13,092 nt of DNA from JAFGTF01 sp035527995 (GCA_035527995.1 DATKZJ010000014.1:1-13092); one strand, 5' to 3'; counted from the stretch's first letter, positions 1 to 7,211 are shown. Made by a program: numbers and translations. The notes: generated from the sequence alone by a model not told the origin.

Positions 1-18
1 TAACGAACACTAATTGCC

Positions 19-47
19 TTGACTCAGAATTTGTTGGATAGTAACAT
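19..47 (+). promoter_or_regulatory. Promoter of tRNA-Leu
   Basis: A -35 box TTGACT (19-24) and a -10 box TAACAT (42-47) are separated by 17 bases. Predicted transcription start is near 54, leaving a leader of about 17 bases before the mature tRNA 5' end at 71. The -35 matches 5 of 6 and the -10 matches 4 of 6 consensus positions. Inferred from sequence only. Confidence 0.55.
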
Positions 48-70
48 TAACTGAAGCTTTTTAATACTCT

Positions 71-156
71 GCCGGAGTGGTGGAATTGGCAGACACAAGG
101 GACTTAAAATCCCTCGGGGCTTAAACCCCGTGCCGGTTCAAATCCGGCCTCCGGCA
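71..156 (+). tRNA. tRNA-Leu (anticodon UAA)
   Basis: A complete class II tRNA. The acceptor stem is GCCGGAG (71-77) paired with CTCCGGC (149-155), with discriminator A156. The anticodon stem AGGGA/TCCCT (98-102/110-114) encloses a 7-base loop with anticodon TAA at 105-107, which reads UUA leucine codons. A long variable arm, CGGGG-CTTAAA-CCCCG (115-130), is typical of tRNA-Leu. The T arm is GCCGG-TTCAAAT-CCGGC (132-148). The terminal CCA is not encoded (the bases after the discriminator are CATA), so it must be added after transcription. A short T run (166-171) follows, but I see no clear terminator hairpin. Confidence 0.97.
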
Positions 157-283
157 CATATTCCTTTTTTACGTTTCCGCCTGCCAGCATCAAATATCAT
201 TTCTTTGGTTAAGGGTGGCCTTTGTACCTGGCAAAGTTGCGCGCCCTGCATGAGTAATCTAAGTGAGAGCGGAGCCGCTCCGG

Positions 284-1486
284 ATGGAAGGAAGATCGCG
301 TATCATCGTGCATGTAGATATGGATGCTTTCTACGCTTCGGTCGAGCAGCTTGACCACCCCGGGTACAGAGGGAAGCCGGTCGTAGTCGGAGCGGACCCG
401 CGCGGCGGCAAGGGCAGAGGCGTTGTCTCGGCTGCAAGCTACGAGGCAAGAGAGTACGGGATACACTCCGCCCAGCCGATCTCCCATGCGTATAGACTCT
501 GCCCCGGGGCGGTCTTTCTCCAGCCGCGGTTTCGAAGGTATAATGAGCTTTCAAGGAAGATCATGAATATCCTGGGAGAGTTTTCCCCGTTCGTCGAACC
601 GATCAGTATCGACGAGGCGTTCCTCGACTGTACCGGAACGGCACGAATATTCGGGAATGAAAAACAGATTGCATCCGCGATCAAAAGACGGATCAATGAG
701 GAGACCGGACTCACCGCGAGTGTCGGCGTAGCAGGGAACAAGTCTGTTGCAAAGATCGCCTCAGAGATCAGTAAACCGGACGGCTTGAGTGTGTGCCCCT
801 TCGGAAAAGAGGCGGAGTTTCTCTCAAAGCTCCCCCTGCGCTATCTTTGGGGAGCCGGAAAGAGGACAATCGAGAGACTCGGTCGAATGGGTTTAGAAAC
901 GATAGGTGATGTTGCAGCGCAACAGAAGGGCCGGCTCATAAAGGAGCTCGGCAAGACGGGAGAGAGTCTGTGGCTGCTTGCCAACGGCATCGACGAGAGA
1001 GAGGTAGTGCTTTCTCGCCGCAGAAAATCGATCAGCGAGGAGACCACCTTTGGGAAAGATACGGATGATTCAGGGCTCCTCGAGCAGGTCCTCTTTCAGA
1101 TCGCTGACCGGCTGACGAGAAAGATGAGGCGGCTCGGAATCGCCGGACGGACCGTCACCTTGAAGATAAGGCTCGAAGACTTTACAACATACACGCGTTC
1201 AAAAACCCTCCCTAAGCCGGTTAGTGATATGCGTACAGTGCGAAAGGAGGCAACAGGACTCTTCAGGGCCTTTTACACCGGATTAAAGAGGGTGAGACTC
1301 ATCGGCATAGGCGTCTCGAACCTCGAAAGCGGCGAGCAGCTTGAGCTATTCGCCGATGGGGAAACCGGGGACCATACTGACCGTCTCTTCGACATGATGA
1401 AAAAGAGGTATGGAGAAAAGATAACGAGAGGTGCATTCTTGCGAAGGCCGCCCGGCCCCAGGCCGGGACCGGGACCGGGGAAATAG
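284..1486 (+). CDS. dinB: DNA polymerase IV (Y-family translesion polymerase)
   Basis: Error-prone Y-family polymerase that copies past damaged template bases. From the ATG at 284 it is 400 residues, a normal length for the family. The N-terminal palm motif DMDAFYASVE (12-21) supplies metal-binding D12 and a Tyr17 in the expected steric-gate position. SIDEAFLD (108-115) supplies the second catalytic acidic pair D110/E111. The SVGVAGNKSVAKIAS stretch and the little-finger region (about 240-345) are typical. QLELF (352-356) is a canonical beta-clamp-binding motif, here about 45 residues before the end rather than at the terminus. The protein ends in a Pro/Gly-rich tail. Start choice: ATG 284 has GGAG at 271-274; an in-frame GTG at 263 would add seven residues but lacks a ribosome-binding site. 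It lies downstream of tRNA-Leu on the same strand. I recognise no SOS operator. Confidence 0.96.
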   Translation: MEGRSRIIVHVDMDAFYASVEQLDHPGYRGKPVVVGADPRGGKGRGVVSAASYEAREYGIHSAQPISHAYRLCPGAVFLQPRFRRYNELSRKIMNILGEFSPFVEPISIDEAFLDCTGTARIFGNEKQIASAIKRRINEETGLTASVGVAGNKSVAKIASEISKPDGLSVCPFGKEAEFLSKLPLRYLWGAGKRTIERLGRMGLETIGDVAAQQKGRLIKELGKTGESLWLLANGIDEREVVLSRRRKSISEETTFGKDTDDSGLLEQVLFQIADRLTRKMRRLGIAGRTVTLKIRLEDFTTYTRSKTLPKPVSDMRTVRKEATGLFRAFYTGLKRVRLIGIGVSNLESGEQLELFADGETGDHTDRLFDMMKKRYGEKITRGAFLRRPPGPRPGPGPGK

Positions 1487-1489
1487 CCC

Positions 1490-1518
1490 TTCCTGGAGGG
1501 ACGGTCTTCGTGTATAAT
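1490..1518 (+). promoter_or_regulatory. Candidate promoter for the UbiB-like kinase gene
   Basis: A perfect -10 hexamer TATAAT (1513-1518) is preceded at 17 bases by a poor -35, TTCCTG (1490-1495). It sits in the 64-base gap between dinB and the kinase gene, so the kinase may have its own transcript besides read-through from dinB. The weak -35 limits confidence. Confidence 0.4.
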
Positions 1519-1550
1519 ATTAGAGTATCTCTGGGGTACTGCAGGTGACT

Positions 1551-3236
1551 ATGGGATTGTTAAGAATCAACCGGAACTACAAGAACTTCGCCAGGCTTGT
1601 AAAGATCCTCTCTATTCTCGGGAAGTACGGGTTCTCTGCCTTCCTGAAACGGATTTCGGACGGGCTCGGTGTGATACCGAAAGGCGTTGTGACCATGCGG
1701 CAGGAACGTTCTTTCCTCGGTTTGACGGAGCCTGAGAGGCTCCGCCTCGCCATGGAGGAGCTCGGCCCCGCGTTTATCAAACTCGGTCAGATCTTGAGCC
1801 TCAGGCCGGACATAATCCCTCCGAGATACGCACACGAGCTTGAAAAGCTGCAGGACCGTACTTCTCCTGTACCTTTCGAGGTAATACGGGAGACCGTTGA
1901 GGAAGAGTTCGGAACTTCGATATCTGAAATATTCTCCAGTATCGAGGAGAAGCCTGTCGCTTCCGGTTCCATTGCGCAGGTCCACAGGGCGGTCCTGAAA
2001 GGGGAGCAGGAAGAGGTCGCGGTAAAGATACTGAGACCGCGGACGAGAAAGATCGTCGAAACTGATCTTAATATCATACGCCTTCTCGTACGTCTCGCTT
2101 CCGGTCGCATCCCGGAGTTCCAGGCTTACAACCTTACGCAGATCTTCGGTGAATTCAGCGATATTCTCCTTGCCCAGCTGAACTTTCTCAGGGAGGCGAG
2201 ATCGATAGAGAGGTTCTCCCATTTTTTCGGAGGAGACGACTACGTTCATATCCCCAGGGTGTACAGGGAGTACACCACGGAGAGCTGTATTGTGATGGAG
2301 TTCATCGACGGGGTGAAGATCTCTGATCTCGAGGCCCTCGACCGCGCGGGAATGGACAGAAGACAGATAGCAAAGAACGGAGCGATGCTTGCGCTCAGGG
2401 AGATCTTCGATTTCGGTTTCTACCATGCGGACCCTCACCCGGGGAACCTCTTCGTGCTTCCAGGGAATGTGATCGTTCCTGTTGATTTCGGCATAACCGG
2501 GTATATCGATGAGGAGGGCGTCCTGATCATAGGGAACATCCTCCTCGGCCTCATCGACCGGGATGTAGAGAGAATCATTCGCTACTTTAAGCGGTATGAT
2601 TTCATAAGTGAGGATGTGGACGTAAAGAAGCTCAAGATCGACCTCTACGACCTCATCGATGAGACGAAGGACGCTCCGCTCTCCCAGATATCCATCGCTT
2701 CATCGATCAGGGCTATTTTTACCATTACAAGGAAGTACCGGATAAGATTCCCAGGGGAGTACTTTCTTATCTTCAACACCCTCCTTGAGAGCGACGGTGT
2801 GGGCAGAATGGTCTGTCCCGATTTCAACATAACAGAGTTTTCGAAGCCTTGGGTACGCAGATGGGCGCAGCGCCAGTACAGCCCGAAGCGGTATATGAAG
2901 GACCTGTTCTTTCTCGTGGAGGACCTGGGATACTTCATCAAGCTCCTGCCCTCGGAGGTCAGCGTTATGCTCAAGAGGTTCCGGGGCGGAAAGCTCCGGC
3001 TTCCCATCTATCATGAAAACCTCGAGAAGGCCGTGAGTGAGATCGACAGAACGGGGAACCGCCTCTCCTTTGCTGTCATCATTGCCTCACTTCTTCTCTC
3101 TTCCACAATACTCGTTCAGGCGAAGATAGGGCCGTTCATCAGGGGGTATCCTGTTCTCGGCCTCGCAGGATTTTTTACCGCTTTCGTTATGGGGCTCTGG
3201 CTTCTTCTTGGGATAATACGGTCCGGAAAGCTTTAA
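1551..3236 (+). CDS. ABC1/UbiB (AarF)-family atypical protein kinase-like membrane protein
   Basis: Member of the ABC1/ADCK/UbiB family of atypical kinases, known in other bacteria for roles in ubiquinone biosynthesis and lipid-related processes. From ATG 1551 it is 561 residues. Visible motifs in order: KLGQ (77-80), the KxGQ signature; ASGSIAQVH (137-145), the family's substitute for the glycine-rich loop; VAVK with Lys159; MEFIDG hinge (249-254); catalytic loop HADPHPGN (292-299); DFG (312-314). Two hydrophobic segments at about 506-522 and 533-555 form a C-terminal membrane anchor, as in UbiB. AGGTGA (1543-1548) places the start at ATG 1551; an in-frame GTG at 1545 would add two residues. 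No quinone-biosynthesis gene is adjacent, so the substrate cannot be told from context. Family membership is secure, the specific role is not. Confidence 0.93.
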   Translation: MGLLRINRNYKNFARLVKILSILGKYGFSAFLKRISDGLGVIPKGVVTMRQERSFLGLTEPERLRLAMEELGPAFIKLGQILSLRPDIIPPRYAHELEKLQDRTSPVPFEVIRETVEEEFGTSISEIFSSIEEKPVASGSIAQVHRAVLKGEQEEVAVKILRPRTRKIVETDLNIIRLLVRLASGRIPEFQAYNLTQIFGEFSDILLAQLNFLREARSIERFSHFFGGDDYVHIPRVYREYTTESCIVMEFIDGVKISDLEALDRAGMDRRQIAKNGAMLALREIFDFGFYHADPHPGNLFVLPGNVIVPVDFGITGYIDEEGVLIIGNILLGLIDRDVERIIRYFKRYDFISEDVDVKKLKIDLYDLIDETKDAPLSQISIASSIRAIFTITRKYRIRFPGEYFLIFNTLLESDGVGRMVCPDFNITEFSKPWVRRWAQRQYSPKRYMKDLFFLVEDLGYFIKLLPSEVSVMLKRFRGGKLRLPIYHENLEKAVSEIDRTGNRLSFAVIIASLLLSSTILVQAKIGPFIRGYPVLGLAGFFTAFVMGLWLLLGIIRSGKL

Positions 3237-3387
3237 CCCCCATTTCTTACAAATCATCGTAAATATTAAGGAATGGGGGGTTCAATCCCCGTTTCTCATG
3301 ACCAATAGCAAACTGTAAGTAACGGGGCTTTCGGCGCTTTGTTCACTGTAAATATTATTTTTTACAGCTGCCAAGTCATCATTGGCA
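3235..3387. other. Run of four hairpins in the convergent spacer
   Basis: The spacer between the kinase gene (+) and the lipoprotein gene (-) holds four consecutive inverted repeats. The first is a long arm, about 3235-3249 (begins AACCCCCATTTCTT), against 3267-3282 (AAGGAATGGGGGGTT), with one G bulge and one wobble. The others are CCCCGTT (3287-3293)/AACGGGG (3321-3327), CTGTAAA (3346-3352)/TTTACAG (3361-3367), and TGCCAA (3369-3374)/TTGGCA (3382-3387). None is followed on the plus strand by a long T run, though the last is followed by ATTGTTT. They probably help end plus-strand transcription from the kinase gene. No gene is visible in 3237-3542. Confidence 0.5.
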
Positions 3388-3454
3388 ATTGTTTAGAAAA
3401 CCGCATAGACTACGCGTATAAAAAGCCTTTCCTGAACGGATTACCAAATCTTTT

Positions 3455-3499
3455 AAAAAAATAAGCAGATTGCCGGGTTTTATACACCCCGCAATCTGC
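3455..3499 (-). terminator. Rho-independent terminator of the nucleoside-binding lipoprotein gene
   Basis: Arms 3465-3473 (GCAGATTGC) and 3491-3499 (GCAATCTGC) pair perfectly over 9 bp. After one C-C mismatch the stem continues with GGGT/ACCC. Read on the minus strand, the stem is followed at once by TTATTTTTTT (3464-3455). It lies 43 bases past the stop of the minus-strand gene. This is a textbook intrinsic terminator. Confidence 0.85.
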
Positions 3500-3542
3500 C
3501 TATAGCCAATCTGAATCACGAACAGAAATTATTACAAAATGG

Positions 3543-4550
3543 TTACAGCGTTACACCGGTCTTGAGCGCTCCGGAACCGAGCTTTTTAAGAATATCGTCG
3601 AGCTTGTCCTTTACTTTTGCCGGGACCTTGCTCTTTGTGTCATGGAAAGGAGCGTACCCGATTCCGGCATTGGAGGCATCGCCTACCCAGTGGCCGCCCT
3701 CGAAGGTCCCTTCTACAAAGGCCTTGATCGCGCTGTATACTGCATTGTCGACCCTCTTCATCGCACTGGAGAGAAGGAAGGGGGCGTTTTCTCCGCCCAT
3801 CGTGGTGTAGTACTCGTCCTGGTCTACACCAATCCCGAAGACGCCCTTCTCCATTGCAGCAACGATACCGCCTGATCCTGTGGGGCCGCCTGCGCCGAAC
3901 ATCACGTCTGCTCCTTCAGCGATCTGCGCCTCGGCAGCTGCCTTTCCCCTATCAGGAGCGGTAAAGGAATCGATGTACACGCCGAGCACCTTCATATTCG
4001 GGTTGATGTACTTCGCGCCGTTCTCATACCCTCTCCTGAACTTGATAACAGGGGGGATCTCCATGCCGGCCACGATTCCGATGACCCCTGTCTTGCTCAT
4101 CATCGCTGCGAGGGCGCCTGCTACGAATCCCGACTGGTCCTCGGAGAAGAGGAGCCCAAGTGTGTTGGGCTGCGGTTCGCCATAGAACTGATCGACGCCT
4201 GCGAACATGATGTCAGGATACTGTTTGCCCATCGCGAGCGTCGAATCGGTGATCATGAACCCGACGGTGATGATCATGTCGTACCCTTCCTCCGCGAAAG
4301 TCCTGATGTTCTTCTCATAGTCTGTCGGCTGCTGTGTCTCGATGTAGTTCGCTTCGAGACCGAACTCTTCTGCAGCCCTCATCATACCTTCAAAGGCAAA
4401 CTGGTTAAAAGTTTTATCATCGACTTTCCCTACGTCGGTGACGAGTCCGATCTTCATCGCAGCTCCCTCTTCCGCCTTCTGGCCTTCGGCATAAATGGCG
4501 AAGCAGGACAGGAGAAGGATTGAGAGTGAAAAGAGTAATACCTTTTTCAT
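3543..4550 (-). CDS. BMP/PnrA-family nucleoside-binding lipoprotein (ABC transporter substrate-binding protein)
   Basis: Periplasmic substrate-binding protein of the BMP (basic membrane protein, PnrA/TmpC-like) family, whose characterised members bind purine or other nucleosides. It has 335 residues. A signal peptide is followed by LLSC with Cys16, a relaxed lipobox of the spirochaetal kind; cleavage after FAIYA (residue 21) by signal peptidase I is an alternative. TDVGKVDDKTFNQ (38-50) is the family's N-terminal ligand-site motif, followed by EGYDMIITVGF, SGFVAGALAAMM and GVDQDEYY (241-248). GGAGG at 4560-4556 lies 5 bases before the ATG. It has its own promoter and a strong terminator, so it appears monocistronic. 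The ATPase and permease genes that usually accompany this family are not in the window. Nucleoside binding is inferred from the family. Confidence 0.92.
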   Translation of the reverse strand: MKKVLLFSLSILLLSCFAIYAEGQKAEEGAAMKIGLVTDVGKVDDKTFNQFAFEGMMRAAEEFGLEANYIETQQPTDYEKNIRTFAEEGYDMIITVGFMITDSTLAMGKQYPDIMFAGVDQFYGEPQPNTLGLLFSEDQSGFVAGALAAMMSKTGVIGIVAGMEIPPVIKFRRGYENGAKYINPNMKVLGVYIDSFTAPDRGKAAAEAQIAEGADVMFGAGGPTGSGGIVAAMEKGVFGIGVDQDEYYTTMGGENAPFLLSSAMKRVDNAVYSAIKAFVEGTFEGGHWVGDASNAGIGYAPFHDTKSKVPAKVKDKLDDILKKLGSGALKTGVTL

Positions 4551-4594
4551 GGAAACCTCCTACTTTTTTAATATGTTTTTCGTTAAGCGAGACT

Positions 4595-4624
4595 ATATTG
4601 TACAATATTTTAGAGATCTTTAAA
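4595..4624 (-). promoter_or_regulatory. Promoter with overlapping palindrome upstream of the lipoprotein gene
   Basis: On the minus strand a -35-like TTTAAA (4624-4619) and a -10 TACAAT (4602-4597) are 16 bases apart. The -10 is embedded in a perfect 14-bp palindrome, ATATTGTACAATAT (4595-4608). Such placement suits a repressor operator. Because the core is symmetric, a -10-like TACAAT also exists on the plus strand, but no plus-strand gene follows. Confidence 0.5.
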
Positions 4625-4662
4625 AGAACTATTTTGAAGAAGATAAGATTACGTGCAGGAGA

Positions 4663-5961
4663 TTACTCTCTCCTAAGGTACGGTTTGACGTCGACGTTCG
4701 CTGCGGTTGAGATTGGGGATATGCTCTCCTTCAGGAAATTGTAGAGGTAGAGCTCTCGTATCGGCGCTCCGACTGCCGGATCGGTCGTACGGGCTATGAT
4801 ATAGATGTTCTCGTCAGGCATTGTGTAGAGCACTTTCTCGACGGAAAACCCGAAAAGCTTCCTGTAGTACTTCTTCTGCTTCGTATCGTATACCGTGATC
4901 TCTTTTTGGTTTCTGTTCCGGTACACGATATAGCGGTCGTTCGGGCTCACCGCGAGAAGCTCGAATCCGCTCTTGTCTTCGAGGATCTCTGTGAGAGATT
5001 GTCCGGGCTGTTTGTGTTTCAGGGCAAAAAGTTTGTTATCCTTAGCCGCATAATAGGTGTAGTTGGTGAGCAGGCTCCTGGTGCCTTCGGTATCGATGGA
5101 GAGGTAGTAGAATATATCTCCCGACGGGATGTTGACGATATAGACTGTGCGCTCCTCGAATACCGCGAATGTGGATCCGTCCGGTGAAAAGACAGGAAGA
5201 GTTCTCCTTCTGTCGAAATTCTCGGAGATTCGAATGCTCTCCCTTCCCTGGGCGCGAAAAAGGTAGAGCTGTTTTCCCTTCGAATATATGATCGCGTTAC
5301 CATTCGGAGCTTTCTGCACGTATCCCACACCGTGCGCTGCGGTGTAATGCTCCTGGGTCCCTGTGTAGACGATCCCAAGGACCCGCTCGCCCTCCACATT
5401 GTCAATGTAGTAGACGTTTCCGTTGTACAGGAATCCTACCTCTTCGAAATCCTTCCCGTTGTAGATCCTGCTTATGGTGCTCGCCCTGCTCGATATGAGG
5501 TAGATGCCCTGGCGGTTTTCCCCCCTTTTAACGGAAGCAGCGACCCTGTCGTTGTCGTAGTCGATACCGATGGATACAAAGTATCCTCCTGTATCGAACC
5601 GGAGCCTGATGCTTTTCCCGATTTCTATGTTCTTCGTGGTGAGAAAGTCGCTTCCCTCGATGAGGGAGTGGTAGCTAACGGTTGTCCCGTCCCTGGAAAC
5701 CGCAGGGAGGATGTAGAGCTTTTCACTGTATTTCTGAAGCGAAGAGAGTGTACCTGCTACCGGATCGAAGAGGAATAGCTCGTAGGACCTCAAAACAGGG
5801 TCGAGGAGCGGGTTTTTGTATCGCAGGAAAAGAAGCCTTCCGTAGCTCAGCGGTTCAGCACGGTAGCAGAGGTCGTAGATATCCGCAGAAAAAATCGCTG
5901 CCTGGGGTAAAAGAAAGAGTATCGCGGCGATGATCAGGGCCTTTATTATTAATGCTTTCAT
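4663..5961 (-). CDS. Secreted TolB-like beta-propeller protein of unknown function
   Basis: Not recognised as a named family. The 432-residue product begins with a clear signal peptide: charged start, hydrophobic core to about residue 24, and a likely signal peptidase I site after FSA (26), with no lipobox. The rest is rich in aromatic beta-strand patterns with PD40/TolB-like turns: SRDG (89-92), APNG (218-221), SPDG (259-262) and SPND (339-342). Each turn is followed by a strand and a Y/F-rich segment. This suggests a periplasmic beta-propeller used as a binding scaffold; no catalytic motif is visible. No Shine-Dalgarno site precedes the ATG. A strong promoter places the transcription start within a few bases of it, so translation is probably leaderless. 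The lipoprotein gene follows 112 bases downstream but has its own promoter. A functional link between the two is unproven. Confidence 0.8.
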   Translation of the reverse strand: MKALIIKALIIAAILFLLPQAAIFSADIYDLCYRAEPLSYGRLLFLRYKNPLLDPVLRSYELFLFDPVAGTLSSLQKYSEKLYILPAVSRDGTTVSYHSLIEGSDFLTTKNIEIGKSIRLRFDTGGYFVSIGIDYDNDRVAASVKRGENRQGIYLISSRASTISRIYNGKDFEEVGFLYNGNVYYIDNVEGERVLGIVYTGTQEHYTAAHGVGYVQKAPNGNAIIYSKGKQLYLFRAQGRESIRISENFDRRRTLPVFSPDGSTFAVFEERTVYIVNIPSGDIFYYLSIDTEGTRSLLTNYTYYAAKDNKLFALKHKQPGQSLTEILEDKSGFELLAVSPNDRYIVYRNRNQKEITVYDTKQKKYYRKLFGFSVEKVLYTMPDENIYIIARTTDPAVGAPIRELYLYNFLKESISPISTAANVDVKPYLRRE

Positions 5962-5970
5962 TATAGAAAG

Positions 5971-5998
5971 AATATACCATAAATGCAGTTCCTATCAA
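5971..5998 (-). promoter_or_regulatory. Strong promoter of the beta-propeller gene
   Basis: On the minus strand, -35 TTGATA (5998-5993) and -10 TATATT (5976-5971) are separated by 16 bases, each 5 of 6 to consensus. A TG one base before the -10 makes an extended -10. The expected start point, about 6-7 bases past the -10 (near 5964), lies only about 3 bases before the ATG at 5961. Confidence 0.7.
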
Positions 5999-6278
5999 TA
6001 CCTTTTTTCCGGATGTGATTCCAGCTCTTTTGTAATAACCGGCGATATTAACATGGAGATGTAAACGGAGCGACGAAGGCAGACTCTGTTGTAAGAACCC
6101 TTGCCGCTGGTTGCAAAAGAAGAGTAACCTTCTCGGGGTTGAGCTCGTTTAGAAAACATGCGAGGTGGCAATCCCAAGCTAGCTTAAAAATTATTCCCCT
6201 TTTATGGTGAGGTTTCTGTAAAGAGCTTTTTTATTCATAACCAAAAGATACGGTAATTTATCGAGGCATAAAAACCCG
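5999..6278. other. Intergenic stretch between divergent promoters, nothing recognised
   Basis: This stretch lies between the minus-strand promoter of the beta-propeller gene and the plus-strand promoter of trmJ. A 60-codon minus-strand reading frame (5995-6177) has no ribosome-binding site and no recognisable protein features, so I do not call it. A short palindrome AAGCTAGCTT lies at 6176-6185. I see no RNA gene, repeat family or mobile element. Confidence 0.5.
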
Positions 6279-6306
6279 TTGCTAAAAGGGCTGGACGCAT
6301 TATAAT
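6279..6306 (+). promoter_or_regulatory. Promoter of trmJ
   Basis: The -35 TTGCTA (6279-6284) and a perfect -10 TATAAT (6301-6306) are 16 bases apart. Predicted start is near 6313. That leaves about 27 bases of leader before ATG 6340 but only about 9 before the upstream TTG at 6322, which supports the ATG as the translation start. Confidence 0.6.
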
Positions 6307-6339
6307 TGTGAGTAAAACGCGTTGGCTATTGGAAAGAAG

Positions 6340-7074
6340 ATGGAATCCCACCTTGGCAACATCCGCATCGTGCTTACGGAGCCTGAGGGTGCGTTCAACA
6401 TCGGGTCTGTGGCGAGGGTTATGAAGAACATGGGTCTGGAAGAGCTCGCCATGGTGAACCCGGCGGAGTACAAAAACGACGAGGGGTATCGGGGCGCGGT
6501 TGGAGCGCGGGGGATTCTGGAAAAGGCCCTTATATTTCCGACATTAAAGGATGCGATCGCGGATGCAAACCTCGCGGTAGGAACGACGAGGAGGTCCGGT
6601 CGTCTCAGGCCGATATTCTGCAGCGTCGAGGAGCTTCCGGAACGGGTCTTTCCGGTGCTCCCTGAAGGAAAAGTGGCGATCGTGTTCGGGCGTGAGCAGA
6701 GCGGGCTGAAGAACAGCGAGACAGACCTGTGCCACCTGCTTGTAAAAATCCCCTCGAGCAGGAGCTTCCCTTCGCTCAACCTCTCGCACGCGGTGGCAGT
6801 GGTATGCTACAAGCTTTTCACGTTTGCCATGGTAAGCGAAATCCCGGACATCGCAGAGCCGGTGCCGAGTGATGAGGTGGAAGGGCTTTTGGACTACATC
6901 CAGTCTGTATTCGCGGATCTCGGGTTCTTTTCGAAGGGCTCTCCCCGTTACGTCACCACTCTCTTTCGTAAGGTTTTCGGGAGGGCGATGCTCGATCAGG
7001 AGGAGATCGAGAACCTGACGCACATATTCCACCGTCTCCACGGCCTGTGCAAATCCAATCGGTCCGAAGACTGA
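6340..7074 (+). CDS. trmJ: TrmJ-type tRNA (cytidine/uridine-32 2'-O-)-methyltransferase
   Basis: SPOUT-fold RNA methyltransferase of the TrmH/TrmJ group. Characterised TrmJ enzymes use S-adenosylmethionine to 2'-O-methylate position 32 of tRNAs. From ATG 6340 it is 244 residues. The three family motifs are present: NIGSVAR (20-26) with the catalytic-site Arg26; FGREQSGL (116-123), part of the trefoil knot; and IPSSRSFPSLNLSHAV (137-152), which binds cofactor. VGTTRRSGRLRP (80-91) is also typical. A helical C-terminal extension (about 165-244) matches the TrmJ layout rather than the shorter TrmL. The ATG is preceded by GGAAAG; an in-frame TTG at 6322 would add six residues but sits too close to the predicted transcript start. 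The exact tRNA target is inferred from the family. Confidence 0.92.
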   Translation: MESHLGNIRIVLTEPEGAFNIGSVARVMKNMGLEELAMVNPAEYKNDEGYRGAVGARGILEKALIFPTLKDAIADANLAVGTTRRSGRLRPIFCSVEELPERVFPVLPEGKVAIVFGREQSGLKNSETDLCHLLVKIPSSRSFPSLNLSHAVAVVCYKLFTFAMVSEIPDIAEPVPSDEVEGLLDYIQSVFADLGFFSKGSPRYVTTLFRKVFGRAMLDQEEIENLTHIFHRLHGLCKSNRSED

Positions 7075-7170
7075 ACTCTCTTTTTTTGAAGAAGCCTGGT
7101 CCTGAAGGGGGGGAATCATAGATATCACAAATTGGCAATGATGGCCTGGTAGTACTTTACACAAGTTTAC

Positions 7171-7211
7171 TGTGAGAAAACCGCTACACACCATTTCCAT
7201 GTGAGAAATGG
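7171..7211 (+). repeat. Direct repeat and small hairpin upstream of the sugar kinase gene
   Basis: TGTGAGAAA occurs twice, at 7171-7179 and 7200-7208, 29 bases apart. The second copy falls in a hairpin with arms CCATTTC (7191-7197) and GAAATGG (7205-7211) and a 7-base loop. The element lies 80-120 bases before the kinase start and could be a regulator-binding or leader RNA element. I could not place a convincing -35/-10 pair in 7075-7291; TAAAAT (7259-7264) is a possible isolated -10. Confidence 0.3.

Noticed and set aside
38..46. ATAGTAACA upstream of tRNA-Leu, identical to the right side of the BMC operator
   Set aside because: Only half of the palindrome is present and there is no reason for a sugar regulator to control this tRNA. 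Likely chance in AT-rich promoter DNA.
1560..2438. 292-codon open frame on the minus strand inside the UbiB-like gene
   Set aside because: It is fully antisense to a gene with clear catalytic motifs, has no ribosome-binding site and no recognisable domain. It is a codon-bias shadow.
3275..3304. tRNA-like 3' half (GGGTTCAATCCCC followed by GACCA)
   Set aside because: The T stem has mismatches after three pairs and there is no matching acceptor, D or anticodon arm upstream. It is explained by the overlapping hairpins.
5995..6177. 60-codon minus-strand frame in the intergenic region before trmJ
   Set aside because: No ribosome-binding site and no protein-like pattern, and it reads into the promoter of the propeller gene.
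7075..7110. T-run after trmJ as an intrinsic terminator
   Set aside because: CTTTTTTT follows the stop codon, but I could not find a paired stem before it.
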